NCBI GenBank assembly: GCA_016710625.1
Contig: JADJVK010000012.1
Location: 69,369-133,368, forward strand
Source of the DNA: Saprospiraceae bacterium
Lineage (GTDB): Bacteria > Bacteroidota > Bacteroidia > Chitinophagales > Saprospiraceae
Reading direction: 5' to 3'
DNA: 64,000 bases
How positions within the stretch are numbered: the stretch's first letter is position 1; every line of letters starts with the position of its first letter. The notes beneath the pieces are model-generated. The model ran no database searches, had not been told where the DNA came from, and was given only the letters and a program-made list of their open reading frames with translations. Of this stretch, positions 48,180 through 57,526 are shown in pieces. A program made the translations under genes and the position numbers.

Positions 48180-48866
48180 ATGAAGCAAATACTTTTTTTA
48201 GTCCTTCTATTTTTTCAGCTATATTCTTTTGGGCAGTTGACAAAATATGTGGATTGGGCAAATTTGAAAAAATATGAGCAACAGAATACTCAAATTAAAC
48301 AACAAACGATGGATCAAAAAATTGTTTTGATGGGAAATTCGATAACAGAATTTTGGTCCCATAGTGATAGTACTTTTTTGGTAAGAAACCCATATATCAA
48401 TAGAGGAATCAGCGGACAAACGACGCCTCAAATGTTATTGAGATTTAGGCAAGATGTGGTGGAGTTGCACCCATCCATGGTGGTAATCTTAGCGGGTATC
48501 AACGACATTGCTGAGAATACTGGTCCCATTTCTCTCGAACAGACTTTTGGAAATATTGCCTCCATGGCAGAAATTGCAGTCGCCAATAAGATAAAAGTGG
48601 TGCTTTGCTCTGTGCTTCCTGCCTACGATTTTCCTTGGAGAAGGGGTATGAATCCAGCTCCAAAAGTGATTCAATTGAATGCGATGCTAAAGGATTATGC
48701 CAAAAAAAACAACATGGTTTATGTAGATTATTTTTCTGCAATGGTGGATGAAAGGGGTGGTTTGGATAAAAAATATACCAATGATGAAGTACACCCAACA
48801 TTGGCTGGTTATCAGGTGATGGAGCCCTTGTTGAAAGCTGGGATAAAATTGGCATTTGAAAAGTAG
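48180..48866 (+). CDS. Secreted SGNH/GDSL esterase
   Basis: About 228 residues from ATG 48180; a TTG at 48171 is in frame. Signal peptide (LYSFGQ), then block I MGNSITEFW (Ser in GNS), block II RGISGQTT, block III VILAGINDI with the oxyanion Asn, and block V DEVHPTLAGY with the catalytic Asp and His. These enzymes deacylate glycans or lipids in the periplasm. It is divergent from the TonB receptor gene. Confidence 0.92.
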   Translation: MKQILFLVLLFFQLYSFGQLTKYVDWANLKKYEQQNTQIKQQTMDQKIVLMGNSITEFWSHSDSTFLVRNPYINRGISGQTTPQMLLRFRQDVVELHPSMVVILAGINDIAENTGPISLEQTFGNIASMAEIAVANKIKVVLCSVLPAYDFPWRRGMNPAPKVIQLNAMLKDYAKKNNMVYVDYFSAMVDERGGLDKKYTNDEVHPTLAGYQVMEPLLKAGIKLAFEK

Positions 48867-48867
48867 G

Positions 48868-49488
48868 TTAGTTTTCCTCTAATTGATCCAGTACGTTTTG
48901 AATATGATTTAGATATTTATTATATGTTTTATTCACCCAAAAAACTGTCATTTTATATATAAATAAAAATGATAATAGAAATAGAAAAAAGATAAAATAA
49001 GGTTTAATAAAACTAGAATCACTCCAATATTCATAGGATTGAAATAAGCCTTTATTAATTACAGCATACCCAAAAAATATAATTAAAATCATATAAGTCA
49101 ATGCTTTGTAGAGTTCAATTGACAATTTTAATTCATATTTGAACCAAGTTAAGTTTTTTAGTGAATTGTAAGACAAGGTATAGGACTTTTTATAAAATTG
49201 ATAAAACATTTGAAAATAATAAAGGGTAAAACCTACCGCAACACTATAAAAAAAGTAAAAAACAGTTAATTTATCTGAATTCAAATGAAAATAAAAAGGA
49301 ACGAAACCAATGAATACCATAGTAATTATCTGAACAAAAAACTCTTGTTTCATTAGCTTTCTGACTTTATCAATTGGGTTAAGCGAAGCATTATACAACT
49401 CCATTTTTTGATCCAAATTTAGTTCATTACCAGATTGGTTGTTCCAGTTATTTTTGAAGTTTTCCAAATTAAAATCATGCTTTTCCAT
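48868..49488 (-). CDS. Membrane protein partner of ECF sigma factor
   Basis: About 206 residues from ATG 49488, which overlaps the sigma gene by 14 bp; longer in-frame starts lie inside it. A cytosolic N-terminus (MEKHDFNLENFKNNWNNQSGN) is followed by four transmembrane helices. The layout, small cytosolic head plus membrane part after an ECF gene, is that of an anti-sigma-like regulator, but no known anti-sigma motif is seen. Confidence 0.75.
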   Translation of the reverse strand: MEKHDFNLENFKNNWNNQSGNELNLDQKMELYNASLNPIDKVRKLMKQEFFVQIITMVFIGFVPFYFHLNSDKLTVFYFFYSVAVGFTLYYFQMFYQFYKKSYTLSYNSLKNLTWFKYELKLSIELYKALTYMILIIFFGYAVINKGLFQSYEYWSDSSFIKPYFIFFLFLLSFLFIYKMTVFWVNKTYNKYLNHIQNVLDQLEEN

Positions 49489-49987
49489 AATATCTATTGT
49501 TAATAATTTTTTGTAATTTCTCCTTTGTTCTATGCAGTTTGACCCTAGCATTTTCTTCACTAATTCCTAAGTTTTTCCCAATTTCTTTATGATTCAATCC
49601 TTCCAAATAGTAAAAGATAATTGCCTTTTCTATTTCATTAAGCTCTTGTACAGCATTGTAAAACATAGACAATTCATCTGGACGACTTTGTAGCTCATCT
49701 GCAAAAACTGGCTCTTCTAACTCATTGATTACAATAGATTTGTTAATATTTTTCCTCCTTATTGTCTGCTTCATAAAAGTTAAAGCAGTGTTGATTGCAA
49801 CTCGATACATCCAAGTACTGAAGGAACTATTTTCTTGAAAAGAAAGATAGGATTTCCATAATTGATAGATAATTTCTTGCGACAAATCGAGTTGATCCGC
49901 TGCATTAACTTGGTAAATTCTGATGATTTTCAGAATGATCCCTTTGTTTTTTTCTATCAATGAAATGAAATTTTTTTCTTTATCCAT
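49475..49987 (-). CDS. ECF-type RNA polymerase sigma factor
   Basis: A 170-residue sigma factor. Region 2: DQLDLSQEIIYQLWKSYLSF and SSFSTWMYRVAINTALTFMK; region 4: LNEIEKAIIFYYLEGLNHKEIGKNLGISEENARVKLHRTKEKL. It overlaps its membrane partner gene. Second ECF/membrane-partner unit in the window; unlike the first, the partner here has four transmembrane segments. Confidence 0.93.
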   Translation of the reverse strand: MDKEKNFISLIEKNKGIILKIIRIYQVNAADQLDLSQEIIYQLWKSYLSFQENSSFSTWMYRVAINTALTFMKQTIRRKNINKSIVINELEEPVFADELQSRPDELSMFYNAVQELNEIEKAIIFYYLEGLNHKEIGKNLGISEENARVKLHRTKEKLQKIINNRYYGKA

Positions 49988-50022
49988 CTTTATATCAACA
50001 AATCTAAATTGATTTTAATGGA

Positions 50023-50342
50023 TTAGTAAGAAAAAATGAAAAACGTTACAACTGTTGATAATTTATCTTCTGAAAATAAATAATTTGATTGGAAAAACTC
50101 AACATAATATAAATCACCAGAATCGGTTTGGAAGGTATAAACAAATTTTCCAATTTGCTCGTTTTCAGTGTAAAAAGGTATGTTTCTATCAAAATTATTA
50201 CATTTAAATGTTATTTTTTGAATGATCAATCTTTTGAGATTGTAGTTTTTTCAATCTTATTCATTTTATTCACAATTGCCTGTTTTAATTCTGGTGGAAT
50301 AGGCTTTGAAATTTTAATTATTTTATTTTTATCAATTTTCAT
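50023..50342 (-). pseudogene. Possible broken small hypothetical gene
   Basis: Two minus-strand pieces touch: 38 residues from ATG 50342 (MKIDKNKIIKISKPIPPEL) ending in TGA at 50226, and 68 residues to 50023 with regular polar/hydrophobic pattern (NEQIGKFVYTFQTDSGDLYYVEFFQS). One-base change near 50228 would join them into ~105 residues. No family is recognised. A plus-strand ORF over the same bases cannot be excluded. Confidence 0.35.
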
Positions 50343-50427
50343 ATTATATATTTATTGCAAATTTAAGTAATTTAAAATTCTATTCAAAAAATAACTTACT
50401 ATAAATCAACATTTTATAATATTTTAT

Positions 50428-50538
50428 TTAATCATTAATATTCTTCTTTTCATCTTTCTCAACTTCTAATTTATAATAAAGCCAGCCAAAGCCGATGATG
50501 AAATGTAGCACTACAATCGAAATATATACTATTTCCAT
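50428..50538 (-). CDS. Small single-pass membrane protein (36 residues)
   Basis: MEIVYISIVVLHFIIGFGWL begins with a hydrophobic helix, followed by YYKLEVEKDEKKNIND, a strongly charged tail. N-out hydrophobic helix plus charged cytosolic tail is the usual layout of short accessory membrane proteins. It stands alone between the sigma region and the quinone reductase, 73 bp past the end of that minus-strand operon. No function known; reality is supported by the clean composition and stop. Confidence 0.5.
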   Translation of the reverse strand: MEIVYISIVVLHFIIGFGWLYYKLEVEKDEKKNIND

Positions 50539-50611
50539 ATTCAATTAATTTGTTTCTTGGGGCAATATTCTAAAAACAAATGGACAATTTTAGTAACTAA
50601 AGTCACCCACT

Positions 50612-51190
50612 TTATTTAAGTGCCTTCCCCATTTGCTCCACTTTGTCCAACCAATTGGCTCTGAACTCAGTCGTTGATTTTTTGACTGGACAGACATAAG
50701 TAACTTTCACTGGTATTATGCCACAAAACTCCAATACCGTTTTTTTCAATTGATTCACACTGGGTCTGCCATACATCCATCGATAATACCAGCTTGGCTG
50801 ATCCATGGTTGTGATAATATGTGACGTTTTCCCGATTAATAATTTATCCCACCAGACTGAATTTTCTCTGTATTGAAAAGCCATTCCAGGCAAAAAAAGT
50901 CGGTCAATAAATCCTTTTAATTGAGCTGGTAAACCACCCCACCAAACTGGATGCACCCAAACTAAATGATCCGCTTTTTTGATTTTCTCCCAACTTTCTA
51001 ATAAATCTGGTTCTAATTCCATCCTTTTCTGATACCCATATTTCAGATTAGGATCAAAATCCAACTCCCCTATTTGAATTAATTCTACTGAATTTCCAGC
51101 TTCTTCTGCTCCTTTTTTGTATGCATCAGCCAGTGCTTTGCAAAAACTTTCTGAATTTGGATGTCCTTGAATGATTAAAATTTTTTTCAT
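50612..51190 (-). CDS. NAD(P)H oxidoreductase, flavodoxin-like (quinone reductase type)
   Basis: A 192-residue flavodoxin-fold enzyme of the MdaB/KefF type: ILIIQGHPNSESFCKALADAY at the start binds FMN/FAD phosphate, and VWVHPVWWGGLPAQLKGFIDR is the family's aromatic loop. It reduces quinones or similar electrophiles with NAD(P)H. It overlaps the RND pump gene by 4 bp (ATGA) and so is expressed with the efflux system, which suggests that the pump's substrates include quinone-like or redox-active compounds. Confidence 0.92.
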   Translation of the reverse strand: MKKILIIQGHPNSESFCKALADAYKKGAEEAGNSVELIQIGELDFDPNLKYGYQKRMELEPDLLESWEKIKKADHLVWVHPVWWGGLPAQLKGFIDRLFLPGMAFQYRENSVWWDKLLIGKTSHIITTMDQPSWYYRWMYGRPSVNQLKKTVLEFCGIIPVKVTYVCPVKKSTTEFRANWLDKVEQMGKALK

Positions 51191-54100
51191 ATTTCTTTTT
51201 CTTTTTCATCCACTTTTGGTGGAATTAAATGATACAAAACAGGTGTTACAAGACGACTCAACAAAGTGCTACTGATCAAACCACCGATTAATACTATTGC
51301 CAATGGGCTAATTAATGGGGAACGCTCCATTACCAATGGAATCATCCCTCCTATTGCCGTCATGGAAGTCAATAAGATGGGTAAAAATCTGGTTTCAGCC
51401 CCATCCATGACAGCGTCATACAATCCCATGCCCTGTTCTCGAAGCGAATTGGTATAATCTACCATCAAAATGGAGTTTTTAATCTCGATACCTACTAATG
51501 CAATGATGCCCACTGTAGCAACGAAAGACAATGTCTCTCCTGTAACATAAAGTGCTACAATTGCACCGATTATACCCATCGGAATCACACTCAAAACGAT
51601 TAAAGTTGATTTGAATGTTCTGAATTCAAGGATCAAAATGGCAAGGAGTCCAAAAACAGTAAGAATGATAATCGTTCCCAAACCGCCAAATGACTCACTG
51701 CTCGTCTCTTTTTCACCAGCTGCCACCACTCGATATCCTGTAGGTAAATTTATGGATGATTGTATGTGTTTTTCTATTTCATCCGTTTTGGCAGCCACAT
51801 TCACTCCTGTTTTTACAAAACTATTCACCAAGGCATAACGTTCTTTATTGTAGTGGTTGATAATGGGTGCTGACGGTGTAAATTCAATGGTCGCAATATT
51901 TTTCAAAGGAACTAACGAACCACTTAATGAGGTTATGTTTATTTTATCAAAATTTTCAAGTGCATTTTCAGTGTTTTTCGATATCGAAACATTGATTTTT
52001 TGGTCGTCAATTTCATCATTTTTTAAGGAGCCAATTTCAATTCCAGCAATTGCCAAACGGATTGTTTTAGAAATCTCGGCTCCAGTGATTCCATAAAGCC
52101 CTGCTTTTTGCTTGTCGATTTTGATACTCAAGTCTGATTTTTTGTATTTCAAATCATTTCTCACATACATTGTCCCATCCGTATTTCGCATCAAATCCTC
52201 AATTTGAGCACTCAACTGCTCTAAAGTATCCAAATTAGAACCCAAAATTCTCATTTCAATCGGAGCGGTGATTGGAGGACCTTGCTGGAATCGCTTCACT
52301 TCAATTTTTGCACCTGTGACGGTAGAAAGTTCTTGGCGGATTTCATCTGCAAAAGCCACAATTTCAGGAACTTCTGTATGCTCTTTTAGATGCACCACGA
52401 TTTGTCCTAAATTTTCTTTGGCTTGAATCTGAAATTCATTGTAATAAATTCTTGGATTTCCTTTCCCAACATTACTACTAATATGATCCACCAATTTTTT
52501 TTGCATTAGAAAATCTTCCACCTTTCTCGTTACCTTATCGGTGTGTTCCATATTGCTACCAGGTTCTGTTTCAATATTCACAGTTATAATTGGTTTTTCC
52601 GAAGCAGGAAATACACTTTTTCCCAACTTAGAAGCCAATAACAAGGAGCCTCCAAAAATAATTGCCGCTATCAACAAGGTAATAAAAGGGTGTTTCATAC
52701 ACCAAACTAGAAGTTTTTGATAAGGGTTATTGATATATTTTTTGAACCCTCTAAAAAAGAAATTTCCTTCACTATGGCTATCCTGCTCATGAGCTTTTAG
52801 TAAAATACTCGACAAGAAAGGAATAATTGTAACTGAAACAAAAAGAGAAGCTAATACCGTCAGCATCACAGCCATAGGCAAAGATCGGATAAAATCTCCT
52901 GAAGCTTCTGGTAGGTTTGCCAAGGGCAGAAATGCTAAAACTAAAGTAGCGGTACAACCAATAATGGCTACAAAAATATGGTTGGTCGCAGAAACAGCTG
53001 CTTCTTTTGCAGAAATCCCTTTCCGCATATATCGCTCAATATTTTCTACCACTACGATACTATCATCCACCAATAATCCTAATGCAATCACCATCCCCAC
53101 TATACTCAATTGGTTCAAGGTGTAACCCAATAAATTGAGTAAAAACAAACCAATACTGAGTGATAATGGAATCGAAATCATCACCGTCAAAGAGGCTCTC
53201 GTTCCTAAAGGCAATAAAGTTAGCAACACCAAAAATATGGCTATGGCAAAGTCTTTTCCCAAGCCAGAAAGGCGATTTTTCACCCCTACCTCTTGATCAA
53301 ATGCATGATGTAATTCAAGACCTTTGGGCATGGTTTTCACATAAGAATCCAATTCTTTTTGAATTTCTTCCCTTACTTGGATGATGTTTTTCTTGTCCTT
53401 CATGGCTGTCAACACCCAAATTGCCCTTTTGCCATTGAATCGGGCAAAATGGTTTAAATCGGCATCCCCATAATAAATTTGTGCAATTTGTTTGAGCTGG
53501 GTCACTTTTCCTTCGGTTGTAGAATTGATTACCGTATTGCCTATATCATCAATATTTAGATATTCAGTAAGGGTTTTAATATTGTATTTTCTTTTGCCCA
53601 AATCAATATCTCCACTTGGAATATTGATATTGCTGGATTGTATCAGCCCCAACACTTGATTCAGCCCTAATTTCTGGGCAGCCATTTTTTCTAAATCAAT
53701 ATCAATATTCACTTGTTTCTGAGGTACTGCTTGAATTTCTACCCATTTTACACTTTTGATTCTTTCTATATTTTTCTCTAACAACTCCGCTTCTTTTTTC
53801 ATGTTTTCGAAGCTCATCGTATCCGAAACTAAGGCGGATTGCAGAATGACCACGTCGCTACTAGCTGCTTTTTTGATGTCTATTGACAAAATACCTTCGG
53901 GAAGATTTCCTCTGATTTTGTTGATTTCTCGAATTACATCGTTATTTTTCCCTTCAATATCCACCCCATAATTAAATTCACACAACATCACCATAACGCC
54001 ATCCGCTGAGGTGGAAGTGATTTTCTTCACATCTTGCAACTTGTAAAGCTCTTCTTCTATCGGATCCGTCACCAATTGCTCAATATCCTTTGGGCTTGTC

Positions 54101-54258
54101 CCTGGATAAATCGCTACTATTGAAAAAATGGGTGCATTAAATGGAGGGTCCTCTCCTCTGGGCATATTGATTAATGCATTGGAGCCAAGGAGCAATACTG
54201 CTGTAAATATTATGAGTGTAAATTGCCAATTTTTGACAAAAAATTTATTGAAATTCAT
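51187..54258 (-). CDS. RND efflux pump inner-membrane transporter
   Basis: A 1023-residue AcrB/HAE1-like protein, of normal length. N-terminal NWQFTLIIFTAVLLLGSNALINMPRGEDPPF, TM4 with the proton-relay Asp pair in GLLVDDSIVVVENIERYMRKG, and late GIALVGIEIKNSILMVDYTNSLREQG. Two large periplasmic loops are present. It exports toxic compounds with the HlyD-type adaptor and TolC-type channel genes upstream. Third gene after the TetR-TolC-HlyD sequence; 41 bp gap to the adaptor. Confidence 0.96.
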   Translation of the reverse strand: MNFNKFFVKNWQFTLIIFTAVLLLGSNALINMPRGEDPPFNAPIFSIVAIYPGTSPKDIEQLVTDPIEEELYKLQDVKKITSTSADGVMVMLCEFNYGVDIEGKNNDVIREINKIRGNLPEGILSIDIKKAASSDVVILQSALVSDTMSFENMKKEAELLEKNIERIKSVKWVEIQAVPQKQVNIDIDLEKMAAQKLGLNQVLGLIQSSNINIPSGDIDLGKRKYNIKTLTEYLNIDDIGNTVINSTTEGKVTQLKQIAQIYYGDADLNHFARFNGKRAIWVLTAMKDKKNIIQVREEIQKELDSYVKTMPKGLELHHAFDQEVGVKNRLSGLGKDFAIAIFLVLLTLLPLGTRASLTVMISIPLSLSIGLFLLNLLGYTLNQLSIVGMVIALGLLVDDSIVVVENIERYMRKGISAKEAAVSATNHIFVAIIGCTATLVLAFLPLANLPEASGDFIRSLPMAVMLTVLASLFVSVTIIPFLSSILLKAHEQDSHSEGNFFFRGFKKYINNPYQKLLVWCMKHPFITLLIAAIIFGGSLLLASKLGKSVFPASEKPIITVNIETEPGSNMEHTDKVTRKVEDFLMQKKLVDHISSNVGKGNPRIYYNEFQIQAKENLGQIVVHLKEHTEVPEIVAFADEIRQELSTVTGAKIEVKRFQQGPPITAPIEMRILGSNLDTLEQLSAQIEDLMRNTDGTMYVRNDLKYKKSDLSIKIDKQKAGLYGITGAEISKTIRLAIAGIEIGSLKNDEIDDQKINVSISKNTENALENFDKINITSLSGSLVPLKNIATIEFTPSAPIINHYNKERYALVNSFVKTGVNVAAKTDEIEKHIQSSINLPTGYRVVAAGEKETSSESFGGLGTIIILTVFGLLAILILEFRTFKSTLIVLSVIPMGIIGAIVALYVTGETLSFVATVGIIALVGIEIKNSILMVDYTNSLREQGMGLYDAVMDGAETRFLPILLTSMTAIGGMIPLVMERSPLISPLAIVLIGGLISSTLLSRLVTPVLYHLIPPKVDEKEKEI

Positions 54259-54299
54259 TGAATATTAATTTAATAGAAAAGAAATGGTGGTGGAATAAT

Positions 54300-55355
54300 T
54301 TATTCTTTCACTAAATCGCCCTCTTCCAAATACATGGCTCCAGTTGTGATAATTTTATCAACACCTTCCAGTCCGTGAATGATTGCCACTTTATCCCCCA
54401 ATAATTTGGAGATAGTGAGGTGCAATTTTTTTGCTTTCCCATCCACTATCGTAAATGCATCTGCATAATTTCCATTCGATTTCACTAATGCTTCTATCGG
54501 AATAGTAGTCATTTTTTCTGTTGTTGTGGGATGGATAACTAATTTGGTAATCAATCCAGCAGCTAGATTTGCCGGATTCTGATTCAATTTTACTTCAATA
54601 TCAAAAGTGCCACTTGCATTTCCGCCAATGGAAGTTTTATCGGTTATTTTTCCATTAAAAGTTTGGGTCGGATAAGCATCCATTCTGACGGTTACAGCAT
54701 CACCCTTTTTCACCCTTGCCCAGTCTTTATCTACCAATCCAGCATTGATTTTCCAATCGGCATTTCCCACTCCCATGATGCCACAAACTGGATTTCCAGG
54801 ACCAACTATTTCTCCATCGTGCATTATCTGCTTCACCACTCTTCCATTGATTGGAGAACGGACTTCACTAAAATTTCGATTGAATTTTGCGATTTCAACT
54901 GTTTTCTTCGCTACTTCAAAAGCAGTGGTTACGTTCTGCAATTGCTCAGTAGTAGCGACACTATCAGCATACAAGTTTTTGACCCTTTTCACGTCTCTTT
55001 CTGCCTTCGACAATCCTTCTTCAGCTTGTCTTACTTGAGCATCAATTTCGTTCATTAATAAAGTTGCAATCAATTGTCCTTTTTTAACATACTGACCTTC
55101 AGAAACATATACTTTATTAATTACGCCGCCAGTTTTAAAAGCAGGTCGAGCTTCTGTCTCACTCAACACTACTCCAAGTACGTCTATCGTTTGTTGCCTA
55201 TCTTCTTGTATGATTGGACAAGTCTTGACATTGACAACATTCAAATTGGCGATTTTGGTGTTATCGGTCTTTTCGTTTTTATCACTTTTGCATTGCACAA
55301 AGGAAAAAAGGGCAATAAAAATCAAGGAAAATAAAACTATATATTTCGTATTCAT
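54300..55355 (-). CDS. RND periplasmic adaptor (HlyD/AcrA family lipoprotein)
   Basis: A 351-residue membrane-fusion protein. Lipobox FSFVQCKSDKN, lipoyl/barrel-sandwich parts (GGVINKVYVSEGQYVKKGQLIATL and FSEVRSPINGRVVKQIMHDGEIV) around a coiled-coil hairpin (residues ~105-150), then beta-barrel and membrane-proximal domains. It links the RND pump to the TolC protein. Spacing of 31 bp to the TolC gene and 41 to the pump shows one operon. Confidence 0.95.
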   Translation of the reverse strand: MNTKYIVLFSLIFIALFSFVQCKSDKNEKTDNTKIANLNVVNVKTCPIIQEDRQQTIDVLGVVLSETEARPAFKTGGVINKVYVSEGQYVKKGQLIATLLMNEIDAQVRQAEEGLSKAERDVKRVKNLYADSVATTEQLQNVTTAFEVAKKTVEIAKFNRNFSEVRSPINGRVVKQIMHDGEIVGPGNPVCGIMGVGNADWKINAGLVDKDWARVKKGDAVTVRMDAYPTQTFNGKITDKTSIGGNASGTFDIEVKLNQNPANLAAGLITKLVIHPTTTEKMTTIPIEALVKSNGNYADAFTIVDGKAKKLHLTISKLLGDKVAIIHGLEGVDKIITTGAMYLEEGDLVKE

Positions 55356-55386
55356 TTTAAATTATTTTAATGGTTTATTGTAAATT

Positions 55387-56706
55387 TTAGTCGATTTTCA
55401 ATTTGGCACTGTTGTAAATATATTCTGCCCATTTTTCCCAAGCTGTTGATTTTGCAATAGAAAATTGCAATTCATTTTGGGTGATTTGTGTATGAGCATC
55501 CATCAACTCCAGATAATTTGAAGTTCCTTCCTTATATTTTTTCAAAACATCTTGATACAATCTTTTTGAAGCAGCGATTCTAGGTTGAAATGTGTTGGCT
55601 TGTTTGACGGCAGACACTAAATTGTCGTAGGATATGTTTTTCACCAAATCGAATTGTGTTTTCACATAAGTTAGTTGTGATTGAGTACTTTGTACATTCA
55701 ATTCGGCTTGTTCCTTTCTCCATTTGTTTCTATTGTTATCAAATAAATTAATTTCCAAATTTATCCCCAGAAGTGCATAGGGCGACCAGCCAAAATTGTA
55801 AGCCTGTGAACCAAAGTCTAATTGAGCTCCCAATTTGGGTTTATAAAACAATTTCTCTTTATCGATTGCAAGATTTTGAAGGCTTATAGCTTTTTCAAGT
55901 TGCAAAATTTCTTCTTTCTTTTCTATATCTGCTGTATCTAAAGAAGGCAAATCGGACATTTGAACTGATTCTATTGTTGCTGATTCTGGAACACCTTCTA
56001 AGAAAAACAAATATTTTTTGGCATTGGAAAAGTTCGTATTTGCCTCAATCTTTAGTGCATCAATTGATGCCATTTGAGACTCAATCCTATTCAAGGCAGA
56101 AGGTAACGCAACGCCATTTTTGACCATACTTTGAGTCGTTCTCCTAGCTTCCATTAAAAGGGAATCCGAATTTTCAAATATCTTGATGGCTTCTTTTGCT
56201 TTAGTTACTTGAAAATAGGATTGCATGATTTCCTTCGCCAACCATCTTTTGTAAGCTTTTATTTCCAGCGACTTTAGCTCGATGCTTTCTGCTTTGAGTT
56301 TCTTATTCAATGCTAACTCTGGATAATAAATTGGTTGGGAAACACGAAATTTTGCATCGTAAAAATTATTTGGTAAAAACTGCTCTTTTACATTTTCTAT
56401 TTGAGGAAAACTATTAGAGTTAGTCAGTTTATTTAAAGTAGAATAAACAGGATTCATCAAATCACCAACTGGTAAAGAAATGCTCCTTCCCCCAACAGCT
56501 AAGGTGTATTGGGTGTTAAACTGGGCAGTTGGTCCGTACAAAGCCTTAGCTTCTTTCAAAGCAATTTCTGCCATTTTCAAATTGAAAGTCTTTGATTTTA
56601 GTTGTTCATTGTTCGCCCATGCTTTCTGTAAGATTGGCGAAAAATCTTGTCCTAATACAAAAGTAGAACACCCTAAAAGTAAGATTAGATTGAGATACTT
56701 TCTCAT
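55387..56706 (-). CDS. TolC family outer-membrane efflux channel
   Basis: A 439-residue TolC-type protein: signal peptide (STFVLGQ), two repeats of long alpha-helical hairpins with the strand NFYDAKFRVSQPIYYPEL in the first and PYALLGINLEINLFDNNRN in the second. It forms the outer-membrane exit duct for the RND pump. A candidate TetR operator lies between its start and the regulator gene, so it may have its own promoter too. Confidence 0.94.
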   Translation of the reverse strand: MRKYLNLILLLGCSTFVLGQDFSPILQKAWANNEQLKSKTFNLKMAEIALKEAKALYGPTAQFNTQYTLAVGGRSISLPVGDLMNPVYSTLNKLTNSNSFPQIENVKEQFLPNNFYDAKFRVSQPIYYPELALNKKLKAESIELKSLEIKAYKRWLAKEIMQSYFQVTKAKEAIKIFENSDSLLMEARRTTQSMVKNGVALPSALNRIESQMASIDALKIEANTNFSNAKKYLFFLEGVPESATIESVQMSDLPSLDTADIEKKEEILQLEKAISLQNLAIDKEKLFYKPKLGAQLDFGSQAYNFGWSPYALLGINLEINLFDNNRNKWRKEQAELNVQSTQSQLTYVKTQFDLVKNISYDNLVSAVKQANTFQPRIAASKRLYQDVLKKYKEGTSNYLELMDAHTQITQNELQFSIAKSTAWEKWAEYIYNSAKLKID

Positions 56707-56718
56707 GTATTTTTTATT

Positions 56719-56736
56719 TACACCGTTTAGTAATAA
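56719..56736 (-). promoter_or_regulatory. Candidate TetR operator upstream of the TolC gene
   Basis: TACACCGTTTAGTAATAA (plus-strand reading) resembles the two sites in the tetR promoter region: all share ACA-(A/C)-(C/T)-GTTT followed by TAAT/ATTA-like bases. It lies in the 40-bp gap between regulator and channel genes. Confidence 0.45.
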
Positions 56737-56746
56737 ATTAAATTTT

Positions 56747-57367
56747 TTATTTAACTTGATTAAAAATGCTCACCAACATGGAAGTTAACGTTTTATTAAT
56801 CAGCTCATTAGGTTCACCTTCAACCACTATACACATCCTTTCGGATAAGGTGAGATTCACCAATCCATGAACGGTGCTCCATAGTTGTAAAGCTAGAATT
56901 TGGGGTTCTAGATTTGTTAGGTTATTTTCTTTTATGGCTTGTTCGCAATTCAAAACTAAAAAGTTGAACATATTCATACCTTCATTCCATTCTGCACCAC
57001 AATCGAAAATATGTTTCATGGGCTTTTCAGAGTTGAACATCAAATCATACCAATCCTTGTTCTCCAATCCGAATTTAATGTAAGCTTCTCCAGTTTTGTG
57101 AATTCTCTCTATCGGACTCATATCAGGACTGATATGCTTCATGTAGGAGCCCATCATTTTAAAGCCAACTTCCATCAGTTCATGCAAAATTTCATCCTTA
57201 TCTTTAAAATAAAGATAGATGGTTGCTGGACTATATTCCACTATTGAAGCGATTTTTCTAATAGAAAGTCCATCTTGTCCGTTTTTGACAAGAATATCTT
57301 TTGCTGTTTTTAATATTAATTCTTTTAGCTCTGCCTTTTCTCTTTCTTTTCTTTCTGCTGTACCCAT
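56747..57367 (-). CDS. TetR/AcrR family transcriptional regulator
   Basis: A 206-residue regulator. N-terminal HTH: GQDGLSIRKIASIVEYSPATIYLYFKDKDEILHEL, the classic TetR recognition region. The C-terminal ligand domain (residues ~80-200, TetR_C/WHG-like) is helical with hydrophobic pockets. First gene of the efflux operon, so it probably represses itself and the pump and is released by a pump substrate. Confidence 0.94.
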   Translation of the reverse strand: MGTAERKEREKAELKELILKTAKDILVKNGQDGLSIRKIASIVEYSPATIYLYFKDKDEILHELMEVGFKMMGSYMKHISPDMSPIERIHKTGEAYIKFGLENKDWYDLMFNSEKPMKHIFDCGAEWNEGMNMFNFLVLNCEQAIKENNLTNLEPQILALQLWSTVHGLVNLTLSERMCIVVEGEPNELINKTLTSMLVSIFNQVK

Positions 57368-57377
57368 TTTCTATTTT

Positions 57378-57434
57378 ACAACGTTTTTAATAATTACGTA
57401 GCAAATATACTGAACACTGTTTATTAAATCCAAA
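57378..57434 (-). promoter_or_regulatory. tetR-efflux operon promoter with two candidate operators
   Basis: On the minus strand a -33 TTTG (57434-57431) and -7 TATATTTG (57409-57402) are 21 bases apart, a fitting Bacteroidota promoter. Between them lies GAACACTGTTTA (57412-57423, containing the dyad AACA-C-TGTT), and just downstream of the -7 lies ACAACGTTTTTAATAA (57378-57393). Both resemble the site before the TolC gene. Repressor bound there would cover the promoter. Confidence 0.55.
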
Positions 57435-57507
57435 TATTTTTTTTAATAATTTCATAATATTCGACAAAAGGCAAAAAATAATCCCTGAAGTTACTTAAAT
57501 AATGCAG

Positions 57508-57515
57508 TATATTTG
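57508..57515 (+). promoter_or_regulatory. -7 box of the SRPBCC gene
   Basis: TATATTTG matches TAnnTTTG and lies 11 bases before the ATG, so the transcript would have an almost absent leader. No clear -33 TTTG is seen. Confidence 0.4.
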
Positions 57516-57526
57516 ATGAAAAAAAT

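Noticed and set aside
50128..50370. Plus-strand 80-residue hydrophobic ORF
   Set aside because: It overlaps a better patterned minus-strand pair of pieces; hydrophobicity may come from AT-rich composition. Left unresolved.
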